Assembly: GCA_017616895.1 (NCBI GenBank)
Contig: JAFZXE010000026.1
Coordinates: 62,001-126,000, forward strand
Length of the DNA stretch: 64,000 nucleotides
Direction of reading: 5' to 3'
DNA from: Bacteroidales bacterium
GTDB taxonomy: Bacteria; Bacteroidota; Bacteroidia; Bacteroidales; P3
The notes below the pieces were generated by a model. It made no database searches. It was not told the DNA's origin and was given only the letters and a program-made list of their open reading frames with translations. Positions 32,484 through 41,046 of this stretch are shown here, piece by piece; position 1 is the stretch's first letter, and the number at the start of each line of letters is the position of its first letter. The position numbers were made by a program, and so were the translations under genes.

Positions 32484-33248
32484 CTAATTTTTTTGTGCTA
32501 AAAGTTCGAAGAGTTTCGAGGTGAGACGGCTGGCACCGATTCTAAAGTACTGTTTGTTAAAGCATTGCTCGCCTAGGAAGAGACGTGCGAGATCGGCATA
32601 TTCCATCGCCTGTTCGACGGTGGAGATGCCTCCGGAAGCCTTGAAACCGATAGGTTTTTTTGAAATTTCGATGTTATTTGTTAAAACTTTTAACATAATT
32701 TCAGCTGCCTCGATGGTGGCGCCAGCGGGTATTTTGCCCGTAGAGGTTTTGATGAAGTCGGCGCCGGCGGCGATGGCCGTCTGGGAAGCTGCGGTGATGT
32801 TGGCTTCGGTTTGGAGTTCGCCTGTTTCGAGTATGACTTTGAGTTTCTGGGAGAAGCAGTACTCGCGTACGGCGGCGATGTCGTCGAACACCTTGATCAT
32901 GTTGCCCTCGAGGATGTCGCCGCGAGTGATGACCATATCGACCTCGTCGGCCCCTTGGTCGATGACGTACTTGACCTCGTCGATTTTGAGGCGGAGAGGG
33001 ATTTGTCCGGCCGGGAAGCCGCAGGCGACGGAGGCGACGGAGATGCCGCTGCCCTTGAGGGTTTTGGCTGCGACGCCGACGAAAGCCGGATAGACGCAGA
33101 CGGCGGCCAACTTAGTGCCTACGGAGTCGCACATCTCGAGCGCGTTGGCGCAGAAGCGCTCGATGGAGGCCTCGGTGTCGGTGGCGTTGAGCGAGGTGTG
33201 GTCGATGCAGGAGAAAAGGGGCTTTAGGTCGCTGGTTTGATGAGACAT
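32484..33248 (-). CDS. deoC: Deoxyribose-phosphate aldolase
   Basis: DeoC cleaves 2-deoxyribose 5-phosphate to glyceraldehyde 3-phosphate and acetaldehyde in deoxynucleoside catabolism. The 254 residues contain IDHTSLNATDTE, VCVYPAFVGVAAKTL, GADEVDMVI, VILETGEL and the Schiff-base Lys in FIKTSTGKIPAGAT, then GFKASGGIST. It is transcribed leftward, with rpiB upstream after the palindromic repeats, so two pentose-phosphate enzymes sit together. Confidence 0.94.
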   Translation of the reverse strand: MSHQTSDLKPLFSCIDHTSLNATDTEASIERFCANALEMCDSVGTKLAAVCVYPAFVGVAAKTLKGSGISVASVACGFPAGQIPLRLKIDEVKYVIDQGADEVDMVITRGDILEGNMIKVFDDIAAVREYCFSQKLKVILETGELQTEANITAASQTAIAAGADFIKTSTGKIPAGATIEAAEIMLKVLTNNIEISKKPIGFKASGGISTVEQAMEYADLARLFLGEQCFNKQYFRIGASRLTSKLFELLAQKN

Positions 33249-33297
33249 CTAATTAATTTTGAACTTTGAATTTAGAAATCTTTTAGGGTTGGTTGTG

Positions 33298-33449
33298 GTG
33301 TGTCTTCGACACACATATTGGTTTCTTGGGTAGATCCCCACACTGTGAGTGTGGGGTTAATAGGATGGTGTGTCTTCGACACACGGGGTCTTTGGGGTCT
33401 TCTCGCTCGATGTTTGTAGCGTTATTAGGATGGTGTGTATCAGGCACAC
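33298..33449. repeat. Cluster of palindromes (copy 2 of a dispersed element)
   Basis: Hairpins GTGTGTC-TTC-GACACAC at 33298-33314 and again at 33368-33384, CCCCACACT-GTG-AGTGTGGGG at 33336-33356, and a weaker GTGTG...CACAC at 33433-33449. The spacer TTAATAGGATG between the CCCACACT and GTGTGYC hairpins matches the 25.9-kb copy in inverse orientation; TTAGGATGGTGTG occurs twice here. Confidence 0.8.
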
Positions 33450-33455
33450 TGGGGT

Positions 33456-33899
33456 TTAGTTCAGCAGTTGGTTTATTTTTTCTACGCGGCGCTGGTGACG
33501 GCCTCCTTCGAAGGGCGTTTCGAGGTATTCCTTAACGATCTGGAGGGCGAGATCTTCGGGTATGAAGCGGGCGGGCATAGAGAGGATGTTGGCGTCGTTG
33601 TGCTGACGGGCGAGATGAGCTATCTCGACGTTCCAGCAGAGAGCGCAGCGGACGTTGGGGTATTTGTTGACGGTCATTTGGACGCCGTTGCCGCTTCCGC
33701 AGATGACGATGCCGCGCTTATATGTGCCGTTGTTGACGGTTGAGCCGACCTGGTGGGCGAAGTCGGGGTAATCGCAGCTGTCGGTGGAATAGGTGCCGAA
33801 ATCTTTGACCTCGAAGCCTTTGTCGTTGAGGTAGGCGATGACTTTCTGTTTGAGCTCATAACCCGCGTGGTCGCAGGCGATTGGGATAATTTCTGACAT
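33456..33899 (-). CDS. rpiB: Ribose-5-phosphate isomerase B
   Basis: RpiB/LacAB-family isomerase converting ribose 5-phosphate and ribulose 5-phosphate. The 147-residue form starts MSEIIPIACDHAGYELK; the start at 33899 fits the -7 box 19 nt upstream at 33918-33925, while a longer frame to 33962 would precede it. Motifs: CDHAGYELK, DYPDFAHQV, the active-site Cys in VICGSGNGVQ and NDANILSMPARF. The gap 33963-34183 toward the next gene holds only a CATCTTAT/ATAAGATG hairpin. Confidence 0.93.
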   Translation of the reverse strand: MSEIIPIACDHAGYELKQKVIAYLNDKGFEVKDFGTYSTDSCDYPDFAHQVGSTVNNGTYKRGIVICGSGNGVQMTVNKYPNVRCALCWNVEIAHLARQHNDANILSMPARFIPEDLALQIVKEYLETPFEGGRHQRRVEKINQLLN

Positions 33900-33917
33900 A
33901 ACTTTTTTATTTTGGTG

Positions 33918-33925
33918 CAAAGATA
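33918..33925 (-). promoter_or_regulatory. -7 box for rpiB
   Basis: TATCTTTG on the minus strand; it fixes the rpiB start at 33899. Confidence 0.65.
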
Positions 33926-34183
33926 CAATAAAATATGCCTCATCTATAGTTAGACGAGGCAATATTTTTTAACTAACATCTTATATTGCTGAAAGATAAG
34001 ATGGTGTGTGTTAGTAAGAAACTGTTTTGAATTTATTCAATGAGAATATTACAGCCTCTTGTTGGTGCTTTTTTAACTATTTTTCGGTTACAATGTCCCC
34101 ACATTGCGCTCTCAAAACAATTAAAAAATCCCACAACAATAGACAATAATCTTGTTCATCAATAAATTCGAAACAGTTTCTAT

Positions 34184-35008
34184 TTACTTTATCATCCAGT
34201 TGATGCCTATGAGGGAGTAGGATTCGAAATGTTGTATACCACCACCGAAGGCAGCTGAGAAAGAAGATTGGGCTTTGAGTTGGAGGTTGGGTTTGAGCTG
34301 CCAGAGGGCTTCGATTTTGGCTCCCGAATTCTCTATGCCGAATCCCAGCATGAAGCGGTCGGTTATCAGACAACGAGCGAAGATGGAATAGCGGAGAGCG
34401 CCGAGCAGATGGTAGGCAGGAACCGTCTTACCCCCCGACTTACCCCACATGTAGCCGAGCGAGTAATCGAGAGCCCACTTCTGCCCTATCCTATTGCGGA
34501 ACTGAAGAGCGATGAGCGGCTGGACATCGTACTGGAAGCTGCTTCCGAAAGTGCTTCCAAAGGACATCGGGAAGTAAACCTGAGTGTGGAAAGTGACCAT
34601 AGGCACCCACTTCCTGCCACCGAAAAGGAGCAGGCGAGCGCCTACGGAAGGAGTGAAGATTCCTGACGAGAAGAATTCGTTGCGTGTGAGGTTGTATTCG
34701 TTTGCTGAGGTGTTTCCAGCCAAAGAGATGTTGAACTCAGCTCGATGACCTATTCCGAATCGCACACCGAGATTAGCGCCTATGAGGTCGCTACGCAGAT
34801 GGTAAGGATTGGTTTGATGATACTCCTTGTTGAAGTAGAAATAGTCGAGAGCGCCGTTCATCTCGATCTTTCCGGCACCAATGACGTTGGCTCCTGTGGT
34901 TTGGAAGAGAGGGTTTTCGTCGGAGGGTTGAGCCGAATCGGTTTCGTTTTGAGCCGAAAGATTAAGCGTTAAGAGGGTTGCAACTAAAAGTAATACAATG
35001 TGTTTCAT
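34184..35008 (-). CDS. Outer-membrane beta-barrel protein
   Basis: A 274-residue exported protein: signal peptide (VATLLTLNLSAQ) then a ~35-residue linker and about 12 alternating strands (FGIGHRAEFNISLAG, VGARLLLFGGRKWVPMVTF, QKWALDYSLGYMWG) ending in IGINWMIK. It resembles the 'transporter / phenol MetA degradation' type barrels (PF13557-like) found in Bacteroidota. It is the last gene of a leftward four-gene unit starting with an ECF sigma factor, 21 bp after the other barrel. Confidence 0.72.
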   Translation of the reverse strand: MKHIVLLLVATLLTLNLSAQNETDSAQPSDENPLFQTTGANVIGAGKIEMNGALDYFYFNKEYHQTNPYHLRSDLIGANLGVRFGIGHRAEFNISLAGNTSANEYNLTRNEFFSSGIFTPSVGARLLLFGGRKWVPMVTFHTQVYFPMSFGSTFGSSFQYDVQPLIALQFRNRIGQKWALDYSLGYMWGKSGGKTVPAYHLLGALRYSIFARCLITDRFMLGFGIENSGAKIEALWQLKPNLQLKAQSSFSAAFGGGIQHFESYSLIGINWMIK

Positions 35009-35029
35009 CGGTATTAAAGTTTTATTGTT

Positions 35030-35752
35030 TTAAAGGAAAAAGGTTACGCCAGCGGAGTAGATGTTTTTGTTGGTTTTGAGGTCTTTGTATGTAGGGAGTA
35101 GATTGGTGTAGAAGCGGACACCGTGAAGGATGCCGATGATGTCGGTGGAGACGGTGAAGCCGAGTTCCAATCTCCAGGGGAGAAGCGATGGGTCGCCACC
35201 ATCGTCGCCCCGATGCTTGTTAAGCCAATATTTTGTGTCGTTCTTTTTCACACAGATATCCCTCGAGAGGGCGTAACCAGCGTAGAAGTCGAGAGAGAGG
35301 GCGAGGAGATCGCGATCACGATTCCAAGGATACCAGGTTATCTGAACCGGGATGCCGATGTAGTTGTGGAAGACGTTGGCGCGTTGATGGCCGACATGAG
35401 GGGTTGTGTCGATGTCTATACCACGTGTGTGATGGTTCTCGTATTGAATATCGACACAATGGGAGAGAGGGGTCCAGTTGAAGTCGTAGCGAAGACCTAC
35501 GGAGAGACGCCAATGAGGGTTGAAACGGTAGTTGAACGAGAATGGAACCTGAAGGGTGGTGCCGAAACGAGAGAAATAGGGAGAAGAATCATCGGCGAAG
35601 AATATGGTGCCACCAGCAGAAAGGCCAACGGTGAAATCCCACTTGCTGGAAGAAGAGCTGTCGGCGATAGTTTTTTCCGTCTGGATAACAGAAGTTTGGG
35701 CGGATAGGAAGCCCGACAGGAAAAGGAGGATTATGAAAAGGAGCTTTTTCAT
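35030..35752 (-). CDS. Outer-membrane beta-barrel protein (porin-like)
   Basis: A 240-residue exported protein with a signal peptide (IILLFLSGFLSAQ) and a beta-barrel pattern: WDFTVGLSAGGTIFF, VPFSFNYRFNPHWRLSVGLRY, IGIPVQITWYPWN, WRLELGFTVSTDIIG and the aromatic C-terminus SAGVTFFL. It fits the outer-membrane-protein (OmpW/PorT-like) group of Bacteroidota; function unknown. It follows the anti-sigma-like gene by 12 bp. Confidence 0.7.
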   Translation of the reverse strand: MKKLLFIILLFLSGFLSAQTSVIQTEKTIADSSSSSKWDFTVGLSAGGTIFFADDSSPYFSRFGTTLQVPFSFNYRFNPHWRLSVGLRYDFNWTPLSHCVDIQYENHHTRGIDIDTTPHVGHQRANVFHNYIGIPVQITWYPWNRDRDLLALSLDFYAGYALSRDICVKKNDTKYWLNKHRGDDGGDPSLLPWRLELGFTVSTDIIGILHGVRFYTNLLPTYKDLKTNKNIYSAGVTFFL

Positions 35753-35764
35753 AGTATGAGGTTT

Positions 35765-36424
35765 TTATTTCTTCAGGTTGAATGCGAGGACAGTACCGTC
35801 CATATTACTGGGGTTGGCGAGACGAAAATGACGGCGTTTTTTCACTTTCTTAGGAGGATGAGAGGGTTGGGGTTCGGGGTCCTGCGTTATGGAAACTGTG
35901 GGTTGAGCGGTTGTGACAATAGGTTGAGGTTCTGATGGTTGGGGTTCTGATGGTTGTTGTGGTAAGAATTCAGCTATCTGAGAATCATTGATTTCGAAGG
36001 AAGGAATTGTATCGATGTTGTCTTCTGAAGAAACCACTTCGGGAAGGAGTTCGTTTTTCTGAGGTTTGTTATTCTGAAGTTCGTTTATCTGAGGGCGAGA
36101 TTGAGGTTTAACTTGTTTGTTATTAGCCAGAAGGGTAGAGGATGGGGTTGGGGGAGAAGAGAGAGGAGCGGGTTTGATGACGGTATCCGTTTGGGCGGCA
36201 ATATAGATGGGTTGTGACGAGGGATGACGGTTGAGAATGAGGTTGATAGCGATAGGCAATAGGAGTAGAGCCACACAGGCGGCTGAAATGCTGAAGTAGA
36301 GGACTTTGCGACGACGGCGAGATTCCAGATGTTTGATTGTCTGAGTTATCTGCTGACGACGACGAGAGTCTTTCCCGTCTTGCTCGAGAGCGGAGAGGAT
36401 GTCGGAAAGATCATAGTTCTTCAT
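35765..36424 (-). CDS. Membrane anti-sigma-like protein with Pro/Gln-rich periplasmic part
   Basis: A 219-residue single-pass protein. The N-terminal ~40 residues are cytoplasmic and helical (YDLSDILSALEQDGKDSRRRQQ), a transmembrane segment covers about 42-62 (YFSISAACVALLLLPIAINLIL), and the rest is Pro/Gln/Ser-rich with repeated QPSEP. Overlap with the sigma gene by 14 bp and this topology fit an anti-sigma factor, though no zinc HxxxCxxC anti-sigma motif is present. It lies between the sigma and two barrel genes. Confidence 0.65.
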   Translation of the reverse strand: MKNYDLSDILSALEQDGKDSRRRQQITQTIKHLESRRRRKVLYFSISAACVALLLLPIAINLILNRHPSSQPIYIAAQTDTVIKPAPLSSPPTPSSTLLANNKQVKPQSRPQINELQNNKPQKNELLPEVVSSEDNIDTIPSFEINDSQIAEFLPQQPSEPQPSEPQPIVTTAQPTVSITQDPEPQPSHPPKKVKKRRHFRLANPSNMDGTVLAFNLKK

Positions 36425-36887
36425 CTTTTACTAACTTTTTGAGTGTGGTGTAAGCCCTTGATAACAAGGTGTAAACATTACCCTCGGTGATATTCATTTC
36501 TTTGGCGATATGGGCGGTGTCTTTAGCTTCAAAATGTTTCATAATTACGACCTTTGCCTGACGAGAGGGAAGACGCTGGATGAGTTTTTGTGCGATGAGG
36601 AGACGTTCCTCATAGTTGTCTTCTTCTTCGGTAATGTCGGATATAAGGACGGGTTGATGTTGACGACGGAGGTAATCGATAGAGCGGTTGCGAACCAAAG
36701 TGAGGCACCAGGATTCGAGGTTTTGGATGTTGTGGAGGTTGGAGCGGTGGTTCCAGAGAGAGACGAAACAATCCTGAACGATGTCGGCAGCGAGGTCCTC
36801 GTTGTGCAATATAGATTCAGCCAGACGCTGCATGCGAGGTTGCAGAGGGAGGAACTGGTTGAGGAACTGCTCAGAGGAGTGTTTCAT
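36411..36887 (-). CDS. ECF-type RNA polymerase sigma factor
   Basis: A 158-residue ECF sigma-70 factor. Region 2 includes QRLAESILHNEDLAADIVQD-CFVSLW (extended -10 recognition) and RNRSIDYLRRQ; region 4 has RQAKVVIMKHFEAKDTAHIA and an HTH MNITEGNVYTLLSRAYTTLK. The start at 36887 (MKHSSEQFL) matches the family; the frame upstream to 37016 is unlikely to be translated. It heads the four-gene unit with the anti-sigma-like gene and two barrels, whose promoters it may recognise. The 36888-37660 gap holds only AT-rich sequence and the repeats at 37507-37572. Confidence 0.85.
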   Translation of the reverse strand: MKHSSEQFLNQFLPLQPRMQRLAESILHNEDLAADIVQDCFVSLWNHRSNLHNIQNLESWCLTLVRNRSIDYLRRQHQPVLISDITEEEDNYEERLLIAQKLIQRLPSRQAKVVIMKHFEAKDTAHIAKEMNITEGNVYTLLSRAYTTLKKLVKDEEL

Positions 36888-37506
36888 ATCTATAAGACGC
36901 AGAAAGGGGCGAAATCTTACATTAGGGGGTAAGAATTTGTTGGTAAGTGAGGTTTTTTGAAGAGAATTGTTGAAAAGTTTTGATAGTGGATGTTGAAAAA
37001 GGGAAGGGAGAGGCACCCATGTTTATTTTTGGGCGATTTATGAAAGGTTTTTCACAAAGTCGTTAGGGCGTATGTTGGTTTCAACAAAGAGGTGTTTATG
37101 CGATTATAAACAGATGTTGAAAGTGGAAACAAGACGGTGAGAGAGAGGGAGATGGAGTGTTGATAGAGCTGTTAGGAGCGGGTGTTAAGTTTTGGTGTAT
37201 GGAGAGCAGTTAGGGAGATATTAACCAAATTAACAAGGAAAGAAAAAATCATTATTTTTTTATCTATATTTTATTTTTCTTTTTTCATTTTCCCATTAGA
37301 TGAAAGGTGTTGGTAAAAAAGATAGTTATAAATGTAAAAAAATTCGCTGAACGCAAAATATTTGTTGTAGTTTTGTAGGGTGAAAATGAATGAGTGATTG
37401 TGAGTAAGATTGTGCAAAACAATGAGATAGAATAGGAGAGGGGTTTATAGTTTCAGTTGATTGCAGAAGGCGAAGATTTGAGAATGTTGGTGAAGGCGAT
37501 GAGTTC

Positions 37507-37572
37507 TCTGACATTCCTCTGACATTTGTTTGACATTTGTCTGACAGAAACTGCTGTTCAGATGCTGTTCAG
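37507..37572. repeat. Two adjoining 11-bp repeat arrays
   Basis: Six consecutive 11-bp units: TCTGACATTCC, TCTGACATTTG, TTTGACATTTG, TCTGACAGAAA, then CTGCTGTTCAG, ATGCTGTTCAG. The unit sequence changes midway while the 11-bp phase continues. Non-coding, 88 bp before the next gene. Confidence 0.85.
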
Positions 37573-37660
37573 ATGGGGGTTAGAGTATGTGCAAAAGGGA
37601 GGCAGAAGGGTAGTGGAGTTGTTTAATTGTTGAAATGTTACATTTATAAATAAGAATGGT

Positions 37661-38293
37661 ATGGAAAAGAAAAAAGAAGAGACGACGTTGAAAGAGCAGA
37701 TTGAAGCGCTTGCTGTGCAGGTGGAGAAATTGACGGAACAGGTGAAACTGCTGAGTGAGATAACCGGGAAGAAGAAACGTGCGGCGAAGGGTGAAAGAAC
37801 TGACAAGCAGAAGGCTCAACAGGAGAAGTTCAAAACGGTGTCGAAACTGGCTGCTGCGATGAAGACTGCATATATGATCGGGATGAGATTGAAGGCCAAG
37901 AGAAAGGGTGAGAATCCGAGAGATGTGTTTAAGAGGATAAATCTGCAAAAGTTTTACGGATCAACTGTGGATTACAAGAGGTTGCAACTGAGCTATGGGA
38001 CAGGCAATATGGTTGAGCTAAAGGCTGCGAAGACAACGGAAGAAGGCAAGGTTAGGGTGGAGTATGGTATAAAGGGTGAAAAGAGTACGGAAGAAAATAT
38101 GGTGTTTATATTTGTTTTCTGCAAGGATTTGATGAAGGGAAAGCTGGCAAGAACGTATAAAGGAAAAGTGGAGTGTGAGTGCGATGTGCCGGAAGAATGG
38201 AAAGGGAAGGAAATGTATGTTTATGCGTTTTCATATAGCAATGAGAGAAACGTATATTCGAATACGAGTTGTATAAATGTTGAAAAAAATTGA
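37661..38293 (+). CDS. Divergent DUF6266-like protein with N-terminal coiled coil
   Basis: A 210-residue cytoplasmic protein. Residues 5-45 form a coiled coil (LKEQIEALAVQVEKLTEQVK). The rest follows the layout of DUF6266 proteins: a helical pair (FKTVSKLAAAMKTAYMIGMR, then NPRDVFKRINLQKF), a VDYKRLQLSYG segment like the IDFSKVLVSRG of the 28432-29070 protein, and a strand-rich C-terminus ending with KEMYVYAFSYS. Function unknown. Codons are A/G-rich, the opposite of the C-rich relative. It may be a distant paralogue; the match is by layout and short motifs only. Confidence 0.55.
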   Translation: MEKKKEETTLKEQIEALAVQVEKLTEQVKLLSEITGKKKRAAKGERTDKQKAQQEKFKTVSKLAAAMKTAYMIGMRLKAKRKGENPRDVFKRINLQKFYGSTVDYKRLQLSYGTGNMVELKAAKTTEEGKVRVEYGIKGEKSTEENMVFIFVFCKDLMKGKLARTYKGKVECECDVPEEWKGKEMYVYAFSYSNERNVYSNTSCINVEKN

Positions 38294-38356
38294 CGGGTCG
38301 TGACGGTTTTGGAAATTTTGTGCAACTAACTATACGAGAGATCTCAAAAAAATTCG

Positions 38357-38364
38357 TATATTTG
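38357..38364 (+). promoter_or_regulatory. -7 box for the P-domain protein gene
   Basis: TATATTTG, 38 nt upstream of the ATG at 38402. Confidence 0.55.
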
Positions 38365-38401
38365 CACATTAAAACAAATTAAAAACCAAAAAATTAAAGC
38401 C

Positions 38402-39826
38402 ATGAAAAGAATTGTACTAATCATGATGGTATTTGCTGCGATGGCGGTGAATGCACAGTCGATTCAGCTGAGTTTTACGGCAGTTGACAACGATGGAAAG
38501 TATCATGAATTCCAATCTGTTCAGATTACGAATCTGACAAGAGGATGGAGTGAGACGCTGACGTACCCGGACACTACGTTTACGCTAGATGCCGGCAACG
38601 AGAGCGGAATAGAGAGTGTGGAAGGATTGAGAGCAGGGTTGATGCAGAACTATCCTAATCCGTTTGCTGGACATACGGAAACGGTGCTGAGTTTGGACGA
38701 GTCGGGTATGGTGACGGTAAGATTGGTGAGGATGAACGGCGCTGTGGAATATGAAAAGAGCGGATATATGACTGCCGGAGATTACCATTTGGGGATAGAT
38801 GTTTCAGGGAAAGGAATGGTATATCTGCAGGTTCAGACAGAGAAAAGAAACTATGTGACCAAGATGGTGAACATGAGAAATGGAGGTACATCGAAGGTGG
38901 AAATAGCTCAGACATCGACCTCACCGAAAAGGACAACAAGAAAGGAAGGGGAACTGTTTGATGTGGGAGACAGGATGATGTTTACTGCGATGGATATTGA
39001 GAACAACCGGGTGATATACAGCGATGCGGTGATTAGGACACAAGAAGTAAGCGAACAGATAACGCTGACGTTCACCGCAGAGACAGAAAACAGGTGTATT
39101 GTGCCGTTCAATATGTCACAGAGGTTATTTATTCCAGACGGGCCACATTGCCAGGAGGGAGGTCTGATGGTGGGATTGGATGTGACGGGATATGATGAAG
39201 ATAGAACAATACAGAACGCCAGCGAAATAGCATCGGTGTGTATCAACTATGAACACTCCTTTATGGGCGAACATAGCATAACACTGATATGTCCGAATGG
39301 ACAGCAGAGCGTATTGAAAGAGAATGGAGGGTATAATGGTATGGCAGGTTATCCATACGGAGGAAACAACCACAACGACTATGACGGCCAACAGGCATGT
39401 GACGAGCTGGACAATATGTACGGAATAGGGCTTGAGTACTGTTTCAGCCAGAATCAGGGATATAAGTATGTGAACGGAGAGCCGGCAAACTCGGTAGTAG
39501 TGGCACAGAACTATTTCAACGACAACGCATATATAGATACGGTAACGGTGACGTTTGGCGAGATATCGGCGCCGTTTTACGGAACGGTAAGCGAGCCGTT
39601 CGGCAGCACGTTTGCGACGAAACACGCGAGCGACAAAGAAAACAAAAAGGACTACTATAGGCCGTCGCGCGATTTCGCAGAGCTGGTGGGTTGTCCGATT
39701 AACGGGACGTGGTATATAGAGATAGTAGATAGGTGGGCAATTGATAACGGATGGTTTTTCGGATGGTCGATAGATATAGAGACGACCTGCGATGAAGCAC
39801 CGACAGGAAACCAAACTGACAAATAA
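38402..39826 (+). CDS. Exported P-domain (proprotein-convertase-type) protein
   Basis: A 474-residue exported protein. Signal peptide 1-19 (VFAAMAVNAQ). Residues about 20-160 match the N-terminal module I know from FISUMP-type Bacteroidales proteins: NLTRGWSETLTYPDTTFTL, then a segment like the T9SS type A tail (QNYPNPFAGHTETVLSLDES, GMVYLQVQTEKRNYVTKMV), here not at the C-terminus. Residues about 260-465 form a P/Homo B domain (IASVCINYEHSFMGEHSITL, GTWYIEIVDRWAIDNGWFFG) as in subtilisin-like proprotein convertases, but no protease domain is present. It may bind surface or host targets. A wobble-paired terminator follows at 39833-39868. Confidence 0.72.
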   Translation: MKRIVLIMMVFAAMAVNAQSIQLSFTAVDNDGKYHEFQSVQITNLTRGWSETLTYPDTTFTLDAGNESGIESVEGLRAGLMQNYPNPFAGHTETVLSLDESGMVTVRLVRMNGAVEYEKSGYMTAGDYHLGIDVSGKGMVYLQVQTEKRNYVTKMVNMRNGGTSKVEIAQTSTSPKRTTRKEGELFDVGDRMMFTAMDIENNRVIYSDAVIRTQEVSEQITLTFTAETENRCIVPFNMSQRLFIPDGPHCQEGGLMVGLDVTGYDEDRTIQNASEIASVCINYEHSFMGEHSITLICPNGQQSVLKENGGYNGMAGYPYGGNNHNDYDGQQACDELDNMYGIGLEYCFSQNQGYKYVNGEPANSVVVAQNYFNDNAYIDTVTVTFGEISAPFYGTVSEPFGSTFATKHASDKENKKDYYRPSRDFAELVGCPINGTWYIEIVDRWAIDNGWFFGWSIDIETTCDEAPTGNQTDK

Positions 39827-39832
39827 ATGCAA

Positions 39833-39868
39833 AAAGGGTGGGGGATTTGAGAAAATCCTCCACTCTTT
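39833..39868 (+). terminator. Terminator of the P-domain protein gene
   Basis: AAAGGGTGGGGGATT pairs with AATCCTCCACTCTTT over 15 bp using two G-U pairs; loop TGAGAA. Confidence 0.6.
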
Positions 39869-39977
39869 GTAAATGGAAGTCCACGAAAAACCCAGGCGGG
39901 GTAATATATGATGGAAGATAACATTTGATTGGTTATAAATAATGGAGTGAGGAGGGAAGGAAGATGAAAGTTTTTCT

Positions 39978-39985
39978 TATCTTTG
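39978..39985 (+). promoter_or_regulatory. -7 box for nadA
   Basis: TATCTTTG, 46 nt upstream of the nadA ATG. Confidence 0.6.
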
Positions 39986-40031
39986 CAAATTGATAAAGTG
40001 TGTTTTTTTATAAAGAAACTATAATTATTAC

Positions 40032-40985
40032 ATGATGGAAGATATAAAAAGACTGCAACAGGAGATTACCGAACTCAAGAGAAAGAAAAACGCCGTGATA
40101 CTGGGGCATTACTACCAGCGGCCGGAGATACAGGAGGTGTCGGATTATATAGGCGACAGCTTGGCGTTGGCGCAGGAGGCGCAGAGGTGTATGGCGGACA
40201 TCATAGTGTTTTGCGGCGTACACTTTATGGCTGAGACGGCGAAGATATTGAATCCGACGAGGAAGGTGCTGCTTCCGGTGATGGAGGCGGGATGTTCACT
40301 GGCGGAGTCGTGCAAGGCGGAAGACTTGAGAAGGTTTCACGCGGAACATAAGGACCATATAGTAATATCGTATATAAACTGTACGGCGGAGGTGAAGGCG
40401 GAGAGCGACCTGATATGTACGAGTGGAAACGCGGAGAAGCTGGTGAACGCGCTGCCGAAAGAGCAGAAGATAATATTCGCTCCGGACAAGAACCTGGGAT
40501 CGTATATAAACTCGAAGACGGGACGGGAGATGCTGCTGTGGAACGGTGTGTGTACGGTACACGACGCGATGCAGGCGGAAGGGGTGCTGAAACTGAAAGC
40601 GGAGAATATGGACGCTCCGGTGATTGCGCATCCGGAATGTAACGCGGCGCTGCTGAAGGTGGCGGACTTCGTGGGTTCGACGAAGGCGATGCTGAACTAT
40701 ATAAAGAAGAGCGACGCGAAGAGGTTTATCGTGGTGACGGAAAGCGGCATACTTTATGAGATGAAGAAGGAGAACCCGGACAGAGAGTTTATAACGCTGA
40801 AGGACGAGAAGAGCTGCGCGTGTGACGACTGCGGATATATGAAGATGAACACGCTGGAGAACCTGCTGGCGTGCCTGAGGGACGAGACTCCGGAGATAGT
40901 GATGAGCGAGGAGTTGATAGAGGCGGCGAAGAGACCGATAGTGCGGATGCTGGAGATGTCGAGGGAGATGGGAATCATTAAATAG
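40032..40985 (+). CDS. nadA: Quinolinate synthase
   Basis: NadA condenses iminoaspartate with dihydroxyacetone phosphate to quinolinate in NAD synthesis, using a [4Fe-4S] cluster. The 317 residues show VILGHYYQRPEIQEVSDYIGDSL at the start, VFCGVHFMAETAKIL, SYINCTAEVKA, HPECNAALL, DFVGSTKAML and CGYMKMNTLENL. Conserved cysteines near 61, 117, 203 and 267 include the cluster ligands. nadB and nadC are not adjacent. Ile codons are mostly ATA and Arg codons AGG/CGG, the local codon style of 37-53 kb. Confidence 0.95.
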   Translation: MMEDIKRLQQEITELKRKKNAVILGHYYQRPEIQEVSDYIGDSLALAQEAQRCMADIIVFCGVHFMAETAKILNPTRKVLLPVMEAGCSLAESCKAEDLRRFHAEHKDHIVISYINCTAEVKAESDLICTSGNAEKLVNALPKEQKIIFAPDKNLGSYINSKTGREMLLWNGVCTVHDAMQAEGVLKLKAENMDAPVIAHPECNAALLKVADFVGSTKAMLNYIKKSDAKRFIVVTESGILYEMKKENPDREFITLKDEKSCACDDCGYMKMNTLENLLACLRDETPEIVMSEELIEAAKRPIVRMLEMSREMGIIK

Positions 40986-40992
40986 TGAAGGA

Positions 40993-41040
40993 GTGAAATT
41001 GTTAAGGTGTGAAATTGTTAAGATGTGAAATTGTTAAGAA
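40993..41040. repeat. Three 16-bp direct repeats
   Basis: GTGAAATTGTTAAGRW repeated at 40993, 41009 and 41025, between nadA and the following gene, ending 7 bp before its GTG start. Confidence 0.9.
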
Positions 41041-41046
41041 GTTAAG

